Positions 42,720 through 55,094 of a stretch of DNA of 64,000 nt are shown in pieces. Origin of the DNA: Mytilus galloprovincialis (Eukaryota > Mollusca > Bivalvia > Mytilida > Mytilidae); contig NC_134840.1 in assembly GCF_965363235.1 (NCBI RefSeq), positions 90,904,416 to 90,968,415 of the forward strand, in the 5' to 3' direction. The notes beneath the pieces were generated by a model, which saw only the letters and a program-made list of their open reading frames with translations, was not told the origin of the DNA and made no database searches. Each line of letters starts with the position of its first letter. The stretch's first letter is position 1. The position numbers were made by a program, and so were the translations under genes.

Positions 42720-44130
42720 TATAGATTGCACTTTGTAAATACAGCTGTTTCTCAAAACAGGCCTCTTTTGGAGACATAGACAATTAATCTTGTTGACATA
42801 CTGGTTCCCAGTAATGCCCTCTGTGTTCCATCTCACAGAGACATAACTTGGCAATGTTACCAGTAAATAAACATGTGCATGTTGTTTACATTGAAATCTG
42901 TGGTAACCTTTCATTCGAGATAGGGGTAGTTAAGAAAGTTAGTGTTAGTTTAAACTCTGAGAAGTTCAGGGCATATAAACGTTGAAAATATGCCGCACAG
43001 CCCTATATTTTGACCTTTGAAAAAAATTGTGGTGTATATGAACATTCAATTCTAGGATAAGATTTTTTTAAAAACATCATAGTAAAAGTGGTACAGTTTT
43101 AGCCGTAAAAGGATTTCCTATGGGAAATTGCATTGTCAATATTTACAGAAATGCAACCTTTAGATGCCATTACAGTTGTCTGATCGGAAATTTAACAAAT
43201 TGTTTTCTATTCCCGATTGTGAAATTACTATCCAGTGTGAATTCGCGTAGATATCAGGAGATGATGACTATTTAGACGAACACAGTCTCGCTACTTGTGG
43301 AGTTCATGATATTCCCACAGTTTATGTGTGTTGCCTTGATTTATCTCTCTGTAACCATTTGAGAGATTCGCCTTATATTGTAATGTATCATATTTATTTA
43401 TAATTTTTATTACAATCTTACATTGGATATATTCATAAAACAAACACATCTGCAATCGACTATAGATAATGTGATAATGTGATGACCGTAATAATATATC
43501 ACTAGTACAATTTCTGCTTTAAATTACTATAGACGAAGAGATAAAGGTTCATAAAATAGATGGAGCAAAAAATGCAAATTATCTAATTGTACTCTGCATT
43601 CTTCCTGATTGCCAAAACCCTTCACTGACATATTAAAGTGGAATTTCAACCTTTCAAAGTCTACACTGTTTATTTTTGATTAATCAAAAGGTTATCTATA
43701 TTTAGTATTGTTGGCCTTATATGATTTGTTTGTATAAATTTCCAAAATATAATTAAGTGTTGCTATAGATACGTGTCTGAAAATCTGAGTTGGGTTTCTT
43801 TTCAAATTCTTCACATTTTTAGATTTTGAGGTTGCAATGAGTATACTACCTCACCATCCCTTTTGTCATATAGCCTTCCGTCTGTTTTCTAATCAATCCA
43901 TGACTTAAATGTTTGTGTTTGATCGTTCTGTAAAAGAAATTTTAATCATAAGTTATTATAACTATTAAATTCAAATTGATAAGTTAAATACACAGTGATT
44001 TGCTGGGATCGTAGTTTAACCAATGTCTTACTCAATGCAAAGACTCTTACAAGATGTTTGATACCCGCGGTATATTGCAGTATGTGAAAAGACTAGGTAT
44101 AATATATGTTACCTTTTCAGTAAGCAATTC
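42720..44130. other. spacer, nothing recognised
   Basis: AT-rich with no splice-supported exon and no repeat that I can name. Confidence 0.4.
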
Positions 44131-44134
44131 AAAC

Positions 44135-45375
44135 TAGAGGCCCTAAAGAGCCTGTGTCGCCCACTTTGGTATATGTGCATATCAAACAGAGGTCACAGAT
44201 GGATTCATGACAATATTGTGTTTTGGTGATGGTGATGTGTTTGTAGATCTTACCTTACTGAACATTTTTGCTGCTTAGAATGATATATATCTATAATGAA
44301 CTTGGCCCAGTAGTTTCAAAGGAAAATATTTTGTAAAAATTTACAAAAAACATAATTAATGAAAGTTGGTAAAAAAAATGACTATAAAGGGCTATAAATC
44401 CTTCATGGGTCAATTGATCATTTTGGTCATGTTGACTTATTTGTAGATCTTACTTTGCTATACATTATTGCTGTTTACAGTTTATCTTTTAATATAATTG
44501 TAGATAATAACCAAAAACGGCAAAATTGTCTTAAAATTACCAATTCAGTGGTAGCAGTCCAACAACGGGTTGCCTGATTGGTCTGAAATTTCAGGGCAGC
44601 TAGATCTTGACCGTATGAACAAATTTACCTCCGTCAGATTTGCTCTAAATCCTTTGGTTTCAGAGATATGAGCCCAAACCCCTATGTTCTATTTTAAGCC
44701 ATGTCAGCCATCTTGGTTCGAAGGCGGGGTCATCGGACACATTTTTTAAACAAGATACCCTAATGATGGTTGTGACCAAGTTTGGTTAAAATTGTCTCAG
44801 CAATTTCAGAGAAGAGTTTTGTATAAAGATCACAAAAATTTACGAAAAAGTGTTAACAATTGACTATAAAGGGCAATAACTCATTAAGGGGTCAACTGAC
44901 AAGTTTGATCATGCAGACTTGTTTCTATTCACAGTTTATCTCTCTTTATAATAATATTCAAGATGATAATCAAAAACGGCAAAATTTCCTTAAAATTACC
45001 TATTTAGGGGCAGCAACCCAAGAACGGGTTGTCTGGTTTGTCTGAAAATTTCAGGGCAGATAGATCTCAACCTGATTAACTCAGATTTGCTCTAAATGCT
45101 TTGGTTACAGATATAGAAAAAAACTTCCTTTTACCCCTATGTTCTTTTTTTTGCGATATCAGCCATCTTGGTTGGTTGACCGGGTCATCAGACTCATTTT
45201 TTAAACTAGATACCCCAATGATTATGGCCAAGTTTGGTTAACTTTAACTGAGTAGTTTCAGAGGAGAAGATTTTTGTAAGAGTTAACGACGGACGACGAC
45301 GACGATGACGACGGACGACGGACGCCAAGTGATGAGAAAAGCTCACTTGGCCCTTTGAGCCAGGTGAGCTAAAAA
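44135..45375 (+). repeat. bivalve repeat with two ~480-bp internal units and GAGCTAAAA end
   Basis: Starts AGAGGCCCTAAAGAGCCTGT and ends CACTTGGCCCTTTGAGCCAG followed by GTGAGCTAAAAA. Two units recur, at about 44390 and 44866 (ACAGTTTATCT, AAAACGGCAAAAT-TCTTAA, TTCAGGGCAG-TAGATCT, CCCCTATGTTCT). A GACGACGACGATGACGACGG tract lies near the right end (45292). I recognise it as a widespread bivalve repeat; no coding capacity is visible. Confidence 0.7.
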
Positions 45376-45719
45376 TGACTGATCAATTCAAATCACAGTT
45401 CCTAAGTATCACCGAATACCCAATTTGCAACTATTTTGTAAAAAGAGCAACTGAGGTCTTGCATGTTTTCTGTAAGACTAAACAGTGTGTATCTCTACAA
45501 GTCGTCCTCATTAAGAAGCTTTCAACATAGCTTGATATACTCAGTTATTCACATAACGGTCAAATAATATATGAATGGATGAATTATCCAGTAAAAAATG
45601 TCAATACGATGAAAACGTCAAATGCGACAACCACAACAAGTCAATTTTTAAAAATGAACAAAAGGAATATGTCAAAGGCATCCATTTCATTCAAAATGCA
45701 GTGGAAGTACGGAATATTG

Positions 45720-45840
45720 TCAAATTGTGCGTAAGATGAAGATATAAAATAGGCCGTATGTTGACATTTACCTGTTAACCTTTTATACATTGTGACTTGG
45801 ATGGAGAGTTGTTTCATTGGCACTAATACCACATCTTCTT
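45720..45840 (-). repeat. fragment of the GAGACAACTCTCCA repeat family
   Basis: ATGGAGAGTTGTTTCATTGG followed by CACTAATACCACATCTTCTT is the head of the family seen at 19905 and, in the same orientation, at 63140-63185. Confidence 0.65.
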
Positions 45841-46129
45841 ATTTATATTGAAATTTGAAGTTTGATCAAAATGAAAAAGAAATACCAGTAAATAAATATT
45901 AAAGAAAATGAAGTGCATCAAAATAGTGGATACCATATTCACGTTAGCTATTTATTATTTTATCCTAAATTACTTATCTAGAAGATTTTCTTATGTATTC
46001 TGATGAAACACCACGAGTAAATCACGTTTTGTGATTAATATAGATGGACATGAAAACACTGCACACGATATCAATACAGTCATGTACAAGGTTACTTAGT
46101 ACTTATTGTTCACATGGCACCGGTAAATA

Positions 46130-46310
46130 GTTATCAAAGGTACCAGGCTAGTAATTTAAAACACCAGACGTGCGTTTCGTCTACATAAGACTCATCAGTG
46201 ACGCTCAAATAAAAATAGTTGGAAAGCCAAACAAGTAAAAAGTTAAAGAGCATTTATGATCTAAAATTCCCAAAAGTTGCGCCAAATACGTCTAAGGATA
46301 TATATGTCTG
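46130..46310 (+). repeat. dispersed mussel repeat (GTGCGTTTCGTCTACATAAG family)
   Basis: Carries GTTATCAAAGGTACCAGGCT, CACCAGACGTGCGTTTCGTC, GACTCATCAGTGACGCTCAA and TTCCCAAAAGTTGCGCCAAA. A second copy is at 53158-53340 and a short inverted one at 57965-58020. Confidence 0.75.
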
Positions 46311-49300
46311 GGATAAGACATACTTCTCAGCGATTTACCAGATGACGATCAAATGAAAAGTCATGTCTGAGAGAACAAAATCTTTATACACTATAATCCA
46401 TGGTGGGTACATACAAATTAATTTTATGATTTAAGACTAGAATCGATACCCTTACCACCAAACTGACTAGCACCACTCTTAAGTAAACTGAAATGTTACA
46501 AATATTTTAAATCTTAATTTGGACTTACTTAAGGACCTTTTACAATCCTGAACACACACAACATAATTCATCAGAAGAAGTATCACCAAATTGAGATAAA
46601 AAAAATGCTTTAAATAAATCAAAGATTGAATTGAGATGAAATGTTCTACTGGCAATCTTCTTAATCTTCTTTATTGAGACCGCGCTCCGATGAATAAATC
46701 GACAAGATAACAAGAAGAAAAGCACACTTGGTTTCTATAAGAATGCCGATTGTATGATGAAAACGCGCCCAAACGTATCAAAAACTGTGTCCATCAAAAA
46801 ATCTAGGATCCTGATAAAAACTTGGTGCTTGAATCAGATCACTTTGTTACACAATGTAATGTACCCTTTACAAAAACAAGAAGTTGACATATACATTGGC
46901 CTTCTGGAAATTCTGTCAACCTGTCTCTGAATCTAAAATGGGTTATACTTAAGTAAAGATAATGGAAGTCAATATCATCTTATTTTTATACTATTGATAC
47001 CTTTTACTGGGCGCTTTTTAACGACCTTTACTAGCGGATAAGCCCTTTTGTTTTGGTAAGATATTTTGGTATGTTGCCTATTTTGATGTAGTTTACTTCC
47101 TTCCCAACGGCTGCTTTCATAGCCAGGTTGTTCAGCTGTGCAACCCGCTAACCACGAGGATGAAGTACTAGTAGATAAGTCTCGGACATAATAATAACGA
47201 TGAAAGGAAGCATTATCAAACTGTAAGATAGTGAAATGGCGGTCCATTATCTAACACTCAGGATACAGCTCTCTGACGTTAGTCGGCATAAACTTCTTCA
47301 ATCCATAACGTGTTTTTGGAGTGTATGCTGAACGGGTATTTACACAAGCAAGAATGTAAACTGTACAGAGCTGGAATGGTTTCTGTCACTGAAAGTTGTA
47401 AGTCGATGAGTCATCCATAAGTAAACCAACATCGTAGATAGCGGGTAAAGAGGAGCTGACCGAGCACGTCCTTCAGTTGTTATGACTGAGGCGTGACTTG
47501 ATTTGTGATGATGTGTTGATATCTAATCATGTAAGAATACAGGTTATAACTAGATTCGCAAACTCACACACACACAATTTTAGTTGGGTTTGTATCTACG
47601 AAACAGTAATATACTTGTCATGGCGATAAATCAGGTGTTTAAGGATGTATACCTCTGAAGAGTCAAAATTTTCCAGGAATAAACTTTCTTTCTTAACCTG
47701 ATTTTTGGGTTTATAATACTGTAAAAAAATAATTGGTGAAGAAAACATTATATGGTGGAGCACTTCTTTTTTAGCTACAGCCCCTTGAAAGTACCCAATT
47801 TTGATGATTTTTCATCAATTTATACCTATTTTGGGGATATTATCGTGAAAAAAATCAGTTCCACAATTAACTTTTTTTCATACTTTCAATTAAGATGAAG
47901 TGAACCAATCTTAATAAAAAACAGGTAAGTGTTACTTAAAAAAGTTGTATCATATGTTAATGCTTTTTTTGTGTCAAATCCACCATGCTGTCGATTTTGT
48001 AAATTTGTGATTTTTTTTCTGTGTTTTTAGAACAAAATGCATATTTTTTCAATTTCTTTGTTATAAATGATTGAAAAAAATCATATCTAAGAAGTTTGAA
48101 AACAAAAAAAGGGATATGGGATGTACATGTTTCTGGTAAAATCATTTCCTCATCCATTTTCTCAAAATTTTGGCTAAAAAGACTGACTTGGTTGGTAATA
48201 AAATTTAAAAAATTGATTACTCAAAAACTAGTCATTGTAAATACACATTTTTTCACAGAGTTAAGTTTGATTATAACATTTTATAAATTCATTAATATTT
48301 CCTCTTGTGTCACATATTTTGGAAACATTTTGGGGAGAACCTGGTATTCCTCTCCTCATATGCATACCCCACCTCAACCAATGGACAACGCATTTAAGCC
48401 TTGCAACATGATGCGTTTCTTTTTTTTTTCTTTCTTATATCTATATGCCGCATCGGAGCATTAACACTACCCACATTTGATCGTAGCTTTACATAAAATC
48501 AACAAGACAATCAAATATCAACAGTCAATGAAGGTAGGACAATACCAAGACCAAATAAAGGCGAGCAATCCTTTAATATAACGTAAACAACACATTACGC
48601 ACGCAACTTAAGTTTGGGGAATACAAAGTCTTCCCTCATTAAAAACAGAATAAGTGTCATATAAAAATCTGGTTAAATCATCTTCCTAGCTAATATTTAA
48701 AGAATGCGTCAATTAATATTTGATTTAAATGTGTTATGACGAAACCGCCATAGCTGAAAAAAATATTAGATGGAATCCAATGTATAGTTATCCAAGAACC
48801 TTGTTTGTGTGACTTTGAGTGTGACACAATTAATCCCCTAGGGATGTTATTGTTGCTTTTTTTTTTGCTGCTTTTTTCTTATGTGCTTGTGTTGTTAGCT
48901 TTAAAAAAAATAAGTTAATTAGACTTTATCCTGATAAGATATAGTCAAAAGTATTTAAACATAATGTCTGATGAGCTCTTCTACGAATAAAATGAATTTT
49001 ATGAGCTCCTTCTATATAGCTGAGTTTTATAATTTCCATTCATGACGTTTAATACAGAAATGGTGACTAAGCCGACTTTAATGAAGATGCCGTTATTTAT
49101 TTGTGCCATGAATTTATGATAGATTAAAAAAATTGAGAAAAACATTTGAAATTTCTAATAATCTATTAAACTGTCTATCTCGAGTGACATAAATTATTTA
49201 TAATGGGTTCAAATATTTTGTTCTATTTCCCATTATCTAAGACATGATCAACTACCGAAAGTGACCTGGACATTTCCTTGCGATAGATTGGAATACGTGA

Positions 49301-49790
49301 GTTTCATAACTAGGTAAGGTCTACTTGGTGCCTACCGATATTTAGTTTATTAGAATGTTTAAACATAGTTTCTATTCAATTTCGATGATTGAATAACATG
49401 TTTCTCTATGATAATTGATAAATGAAGGTAAGACATTTTAGAAAAAAAGTGATCAATGCATTTAAATCAAACTCATCTTTTTACTGATCAACATATATTC
49501 TACGTCTCAATCGCACAGTTCCACCTCCATATTCTATTGATTGGCTAGTTTTGACCATAGTCATACCATCTTTAAAACAAAACTTAGTTCTGGTGATCTT
49601 TTGTATTTTCTAAGAAATACGCGTTTGGCGTACGCTATAATAAGCCTTGCATTTTTGATGAGTTTGATTATCTTGTCTAAACTAGTTGTTCGTCCATTTG
49701 GCAGCATCACCTGCTATTATTAATATGTTTTCTTTGGCAATAGAAGATTTTTTATAGACGATGATGGTGTTATCCTGTTTATTTTGACTT
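46310..49790. other. long spacer without a supported gene
   Basis: I find no conserved domain and no splice-linked exons. The 90-codon minus frame at 46975-47247 lies in a slightly richer stretch but has no recognisable motif. The 122-codon frame at 48096-48464 is low-complexity AT-rich sequence. Confidence 0.4.
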
Positions 49791-49805
49791 GCTTGACGGA
49801 AGGAT

Positions 49806-49945
49806 ATTATATAAATAACACATAACTGAGAGGGTGATAGAGCAGATTGTTACCTCGAGAAAACATTGTTCAACCGCGATTGACAATGCTTTTTCGAGGG
49901 GTACCAATCTGCTCTATCATCTTCTCAGCTAGTGTTCTTTAATTT
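49806..49945. repeat. hairpin-forming inverted repeat (foldback/MITE-like)
   Basis: The left arm AGGGTGATAGAGCAGATTGT, TACCTCGAGAAAACATTGT pairs with the right arm ACAATGCTTTTTCGAGGGGT, ACCAATCTGCTCTATCATCT, around a loop TCAACCGCGATTG near 49871-49883. Weaker pairing continues outward. A partial relative lies at 50232-50272 (CACCCTCTCAGTCATCTGAT). Confidence 0.8.
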
Positions 49946-50334
49946 ATTATACTGAATGCCCTATCATTATGTGTTTTACAGATTAATTTTATTTTAAAAG
50001 TTTTTTCTATGACGTTAATTGCATAACAACGTTATGGGTATTAGCAAAAAACAACAAAGTTAAGTAAGATGCTTTATTTCATTTTTATTTTGACAGTCTA
50101 ATTATAAAATCTGAGCCAAAACGTAGAACATTAGCATTGTATTTAATTACTTGATGTAAATTCAATTCATTGTCTTTTAAATTATCGATTTTTGATTGGT
50201 CTTGACGAGGGGGTTACATTTAAAAAAGATTGTCACCCTCTCAGTCATCTGATAGAGTAAATTAACACCCTCGTATTAGCAAATCAAAATATGGCATTTT
50301 AACGTGAAGTATAATAAAATTGTTTGTTGGTGAT

Positions 50335-50655
50335 GGAATGACACTGTTTGATGGTGAAATGTCATCGTTTAATAGTGAAATGTCATTTTTTGATGATGAA
50401 ATGTTATTGTTTGATGGTGAGATGTCATTATTTGATGATGAAATGTCATTGTTTGATGATGAAATGTCACTGTTTGATGATGAAATGTCATTGTTTGATG
50501 ATGAAATGTCATTGTTTGATGATGAAATGTCACTGTTTGATGATGACATGTTACTGTTTGATGATGAAATGTCATTGTTTGATTATGAAATGTCATTGTT
50601 TGATGATGAAATGTCATTGTTTAATAGTGAAATGTCATTGTTTGATGATGAAATA
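50335..50655. repeat. 21-bp minisatellite, about 15 copies, open on both strands
   Basis: The unit GATGAAATGTCATTGTTTGAT repeats about 15 times with substitutions but almost no length change, starting in a shorter degenerate part. 21 is a multiple of three and most frames lack stops, so long frames appear on both strands: DDEMSLF repeated on the plus strand (50320-50727) and SSSNNDI repeated on the minus strand (50262-50549). No promoter or splice context supports expression. Confidence 0.9.
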
Positions 50656-51236
50656 TTTGAATTTCCTATGATTATTTTGACATCAATTTTTATCTTAAAC
50701 AGGCTGGAAAATACCGGCTGGGGTTAAACGTAATGTTTTGCGGTTTTATTTTAATGCTTCATCAAATGAAGAATTTGTTCATATTTATAACCCAACTGGA
50801 ATATTGAATAGTAATTTAAATATCCTATTAGGATATAAAGAGAGATGGTAGAATCCAGAAAATGGCAAAGCAAAGTTAAACTAATGACGAACCACAAGTT
50901 TCCATGATTCACAACATTCTATTTAAATTTATTGATAGAAAAAGGATGATATTCTAAACTACCAATGGAAGGAAGATTATGCAAAAACTGCTAAAATAAT
51001 GAAGATGAAATTCATTTCTTTTTATATTGTGATAGTAATAGTAAAAATAGAAAAAGTTTATTTAGATTTTTTGATAAATGAGAATATGCACTTTACAAAT
51101 TTAAATATTAAAATCACATATACTAGTATACTCCGAGCAAGATCACATTCAGGTTAATAAGGATCCTTTATAAAAAAAAGTCTATAGAACTGAGGACAGT
51201 GGACTCATGAAATATATACGTTTATGATGTATACTA

Positions 51237-52817
51237 ACACTACAAACCATTAAAGTCTGAAATGGCCTATATCTGTACTCGACCAGTCTGAATTGGTCTG
51301 ACTTTTACTTGACATTACTCGACCCCAGTCTGAACCATACTTAACTGTACTGAATCGTACTTGACCCTTATCTTTGCCGTTGAAAATAGTCTGAATTATT
51401 ACTCGACCAGTCTGAAACAGTCTTAACCCATTCTCTACATGTACTCGACCTATTTTCCAGTCTAAACCATACTTAACGAAAGGTCTGAACAATACTCGAC
51501 CAGTCTTAACCATACTAGACCAAAAAACCTCTACTTTTTTAACTGTTAAAATAAATTTCTTTTTAACTAACTTATATAACAACAGCCAACAAAATTTATA
51601 AAAGAAATTAACCCTATAAAAGAAATATATCTCTGATTATATTTAGGATAAAAAAAATATTATATTTAACTTATATCAAAAAGTTTTAAAATTAAATAAA
51701 TAAATAAAATTGTTTTCTGATTAGTGGTGAAATATATAGTATAACCTCTGCTTGGGGGCAAACTCATAAATAAGATCACGCCTGGTCAGAGGTATTAATT
51801 TCTAAATAACATTGATTCAAAATTGCAACATCCTGTTGAAATTAAATAACAAGGCCTTTCGAATATGCATGTATGTACTAGATAAGTAATACACGAATTT
51901 AAGAAAATAGGGCTTTCTTTTTACCTGTAAAACACACTTGTACTGAGGTAATTAGAACATATTTTAAAAAGTGCTTTATGTATGCCATGTTAATTTGACA
52001 AAAAAAAATACTTAAATTAATTGAACATTTTTTTACTCTTACTTTGGAACACATTTCTTTTATAAAAAGGTTATTACGGATTGCTATGGAAATTCTATTA
52101 TCATGATTATATTAAATTCTTGGTTTAATAAAAGAAACAATTAAGCTCTCATTTTTTTTAAATTTATTAAGTTGTTTTATATACTATTTTATATAAATTT
52201 TAATAAAAAAAAAAACATTCACTGCATTATTACCTAAACTCAACTGACACCATAAATCTATACTAGGTTTAAGTTAATGGTGAAAATAGTCCAGTTACCA
52301 TAAAATATTTCCGAAATATTCATAAAATTTTGAATGATATTGAAAATATTAGTCACAATTCATTTTTTTTAGATTATTTGATCAGCTTGACTTATTTATA
52401 TTTTAAAAGTTGATATATATTATTATGTAAGTGTCGATTATTTTTAATTTCAAGTTATTGTTCAAATTTCATTTTTATTAAAAAAACATCCTAAATTGAT
52501 AAAATTCAGTTGATAGATACAAAGAATAGGTCTAGGTTGATTAAGACTTAGTTGAGTATGGTTCAGAAGTATGGTTCAGACTAGGTCGAGTACGATTCAG
52601 ACTAGGTCGAGTAAAGTTGAGACTAGGTCGAGTACGGTTCAGACTCTTATAAAATGGTTAATTACTGGTCAAGTACACATTCAGACTGTTAAGTATGGTT
52701 CAGGCTACAGTCGAGTATTATCAAGTAAATCTCAGACGAATTCAGGCTGGTCGAGTAAAAATCACTACAGTCGAGTACAGATATAGGCCATTTCAGACTT
52801 TTAATGGTTCGGAGTGT
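51237..52817. mobile_element. nonautonomous element with inverted ends made of ~20-bp sub-repeats
   Basis: Left end (51237 onward) reads ACACTACAAACCATTAAAGT, then CTGAAATGGCCTATATCTGT and ACTCGACCAG. The right end, read inverted from 52817, gives ACACTCCGAACCATTAAAAG, then TCTGAAATGGCCTATATCTG and TACTCGAC. Each arm of 270 to 340 bases consists of a recurring phrase like AGTCTGAACCATACTCGACC. The middle (51600-52530) is AT-rich without a transposase. It is probably mobilised by an enzyme encoded elsewhere. Confidence 0.75.
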
Positions 52818-53157
52818 AATGATCTTGTTGATATTGTTTATTTTTTATTTTGTTATGTTATGACAATAACAATTTGAATTGAATTGAACTGAACTGAATT
52901 GAATTGAAATATATTTAACATATTTTAAAAGTAAGAGGTACAGTAATATTTTTACAAGTTTTACTTTTTACAATTGAAAAGATATTTTATTTGACTCCAT
53001 GATTGTGAATCTGTTCATGACAACATAAACATATAAAATAAGATTTGAATTTCGCCGAACAAATACTAAGTCCTCTCAAAGGCATGCGCATTTGTCAATG
53101 TTTAATAGGCTTTATCTCTTGAGGAAAATAAGAGATACAAATAAACTTTTCATATGA

Positions 53158-53340
53158 TAGATACCAGGATTGAAATTTCATATTTACATCAGACGCGCGT
53201 TTCGTCTACAAAAACCTCATCATTGACGCTCGAATAAAAAAAAATGTTAAAAAGGCCAAATAAAGTACGAAGTTGAGGAGCATTGAGGACCAATATTCCT
53301 AAAAGTTTGGCCAAATACAGCTAAGTTAATCTGTTCCCGA
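53158..53340 (+). repeat. second copy of the GCGTTTCGTCTAC mussel repeat
   Basis: GATACCAGGATTGAAATTTC, CAGACGCGCGTTTCGTCTAC and CATCATTGACGCTCGAATAA match the repeat at 46130-46310; CCTAAAAGTTTGGCCAAATA closes it. Confidence 0.75.
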
Positions 53341-53384
53341 GGTAGAAAAGTCTTAGTATTTCAAAAATTCAAAAGTTTTGTTAA

Positions 53385-55090
53385 CAACAGTAAAATAATT
53401 ATGAATATATCAATGATAAATTGTCCGTTCAAATTCAACATAATCATGATAATTATCTGCACTTGATTTTTATGAACTTATATATATAACTTTTATATAA
53501 CTTTTTTTTAAATAGTAAAACCACAATTTATATTTTTCTAGTTTAATCTGCAAATTTCAAGTTTTGGATGATTCTGTTGTGATTTGAATGATATTTGTTC
53601 AAAATTACTTCAAATCCGAAATTTTTTTGGCAAAATGCCTTGAAGGGATGATCAGAAAAAATTACACCCGATCTACCTGAAATGATCAATATATCAGCTT
53701 TTTATGAAAATGACGACCAAATGTATCCGCCAACGCTGTATTTTGTTTAAATATTGCAAAATTTGAATCCATCGCGGCAAAACCTGTATTTTCGGTTCGA
53801 TGTTGATTTCTTTAGTGATGATGATATCCAGCATTGAGCTGGTTAATTTTGGCAAATACAAAGAAATAGTTGTATAGTTTGAGAACTCATGATCCTACAA
53901 CTATACTCTTTACTTATATTGTGACATAACGGCGTCCTTTCAATGCATGTTGCATGTTGGATGTTAACTTGTTGAAGTGTAGAAGAATGATAACATATGC
54001 ATTTTAACTAGATTTAACATCGAGTCTCTTATATATCTGTGCATTAAGTCTATTGTTTGTATGTTGGTTCTTTTTGTGTTTAGTCCATTGAGGTTTGTCG
54101 TTATAGTCTTCAGTTAACTGTTTTGTTATAAAAGTGAGGGGAAATCGGCAACAGGATATTGAAACACATCCGTCAAAAACACAATACAATGGCAAAAAAA
54201 AAAACGAAGAACAGCAGAAGGACAAACAAAAATACAACTAACATAACATATAAAGCTAAATACTAATAATGGAATTGTTAAGAATTTTGAATTCGGACCC
54301 TTTTATAGATGGTATACTTTATAAGATGTTCTCATTAATGGAGGATAACGCTGACTGTTGTTTATATCTACATCAGTATGACTCTGTTGGGTAGTTGTTA
54401 CATTTGCAATCATTAAACTTTAATTATAGTCAATTACAATCTTCTAAACAAAACATTGTTTTAAATATAAAAGACTTCTATGTGACTGTTAAACAAGTTA
54501 GAGCTAACTATAAAAACAAATTTAATTTTCTGCATAAGGAAATATCTAAACCACGACGGGTGACAAGCTTAGGTTAACAATATAGAAAGTTAAATCAAAA
54601 CAGTTTTTATTTTAGCCCTTCTAAAAAACTCAAAACGCAAAGTCCTGTATCGACTCGTCTCAGTTGAACCTCCCAAAAACCAAACCAAATAAGGTAGTCA
54701 CATAATCTCTATTTAACAAACAGGATCAGCTTCCGAATGATACGTATTAACCAGTACACATTCAATAGATTGTATTTCTTTGTTTGCAAATTATAACAAA
54801 ATAAAAGAATTCTAAATGTCTTATGCGGAAATCTTTGAAAACATTTTAAATTCCATACATCAAAAACATTGTCAAATTTTTTATTGCATGTTGGCATGAT
54901 TAGAAAGACAAAATTAAAACTTAATTTGGAAATGAAAAGGCGTCAGGATTGGAATTAAAACATCACACTTATTCACCATTTTGTCCAAATATACTCGTAT
55001 GGACCTACACACATTATCTCGATTACAACAGCTTAAACTGATATATTTTTTAATTATCTCTTTCCCCAGTAGAACAGAAATACATTGTCT
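53385..55090. other. spacer with one likely worn retroelement tail
   Basis: Bases about 54170-54270 (CAATACAATGGCAAAAAAAA, GGACAAACAAAAATACAACT) resemble the inverse of the retroelement tail at 42400-42490, with many changes. Otherwise nothing is recognised. Confidence 0.3.
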
Positions 55091-55094
55091 TGTA

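Noticed and set aside
46975-47247. 90-codon minus-strand frame
   Set aside because: The composition is somewhat gene-like, but no domain, splice partner or start context supports it.
48096-48464. 122-codon plus-strand frame
   Set aside because: Lys/Ile/Phe-rich translation of AT-rich DNA with no motif.
50335-50655. CRISPR-like array
   Set aside because: Units follow each other without spacers and vary internally, so it is a minisatellite; the context is a eukaryotic genome.
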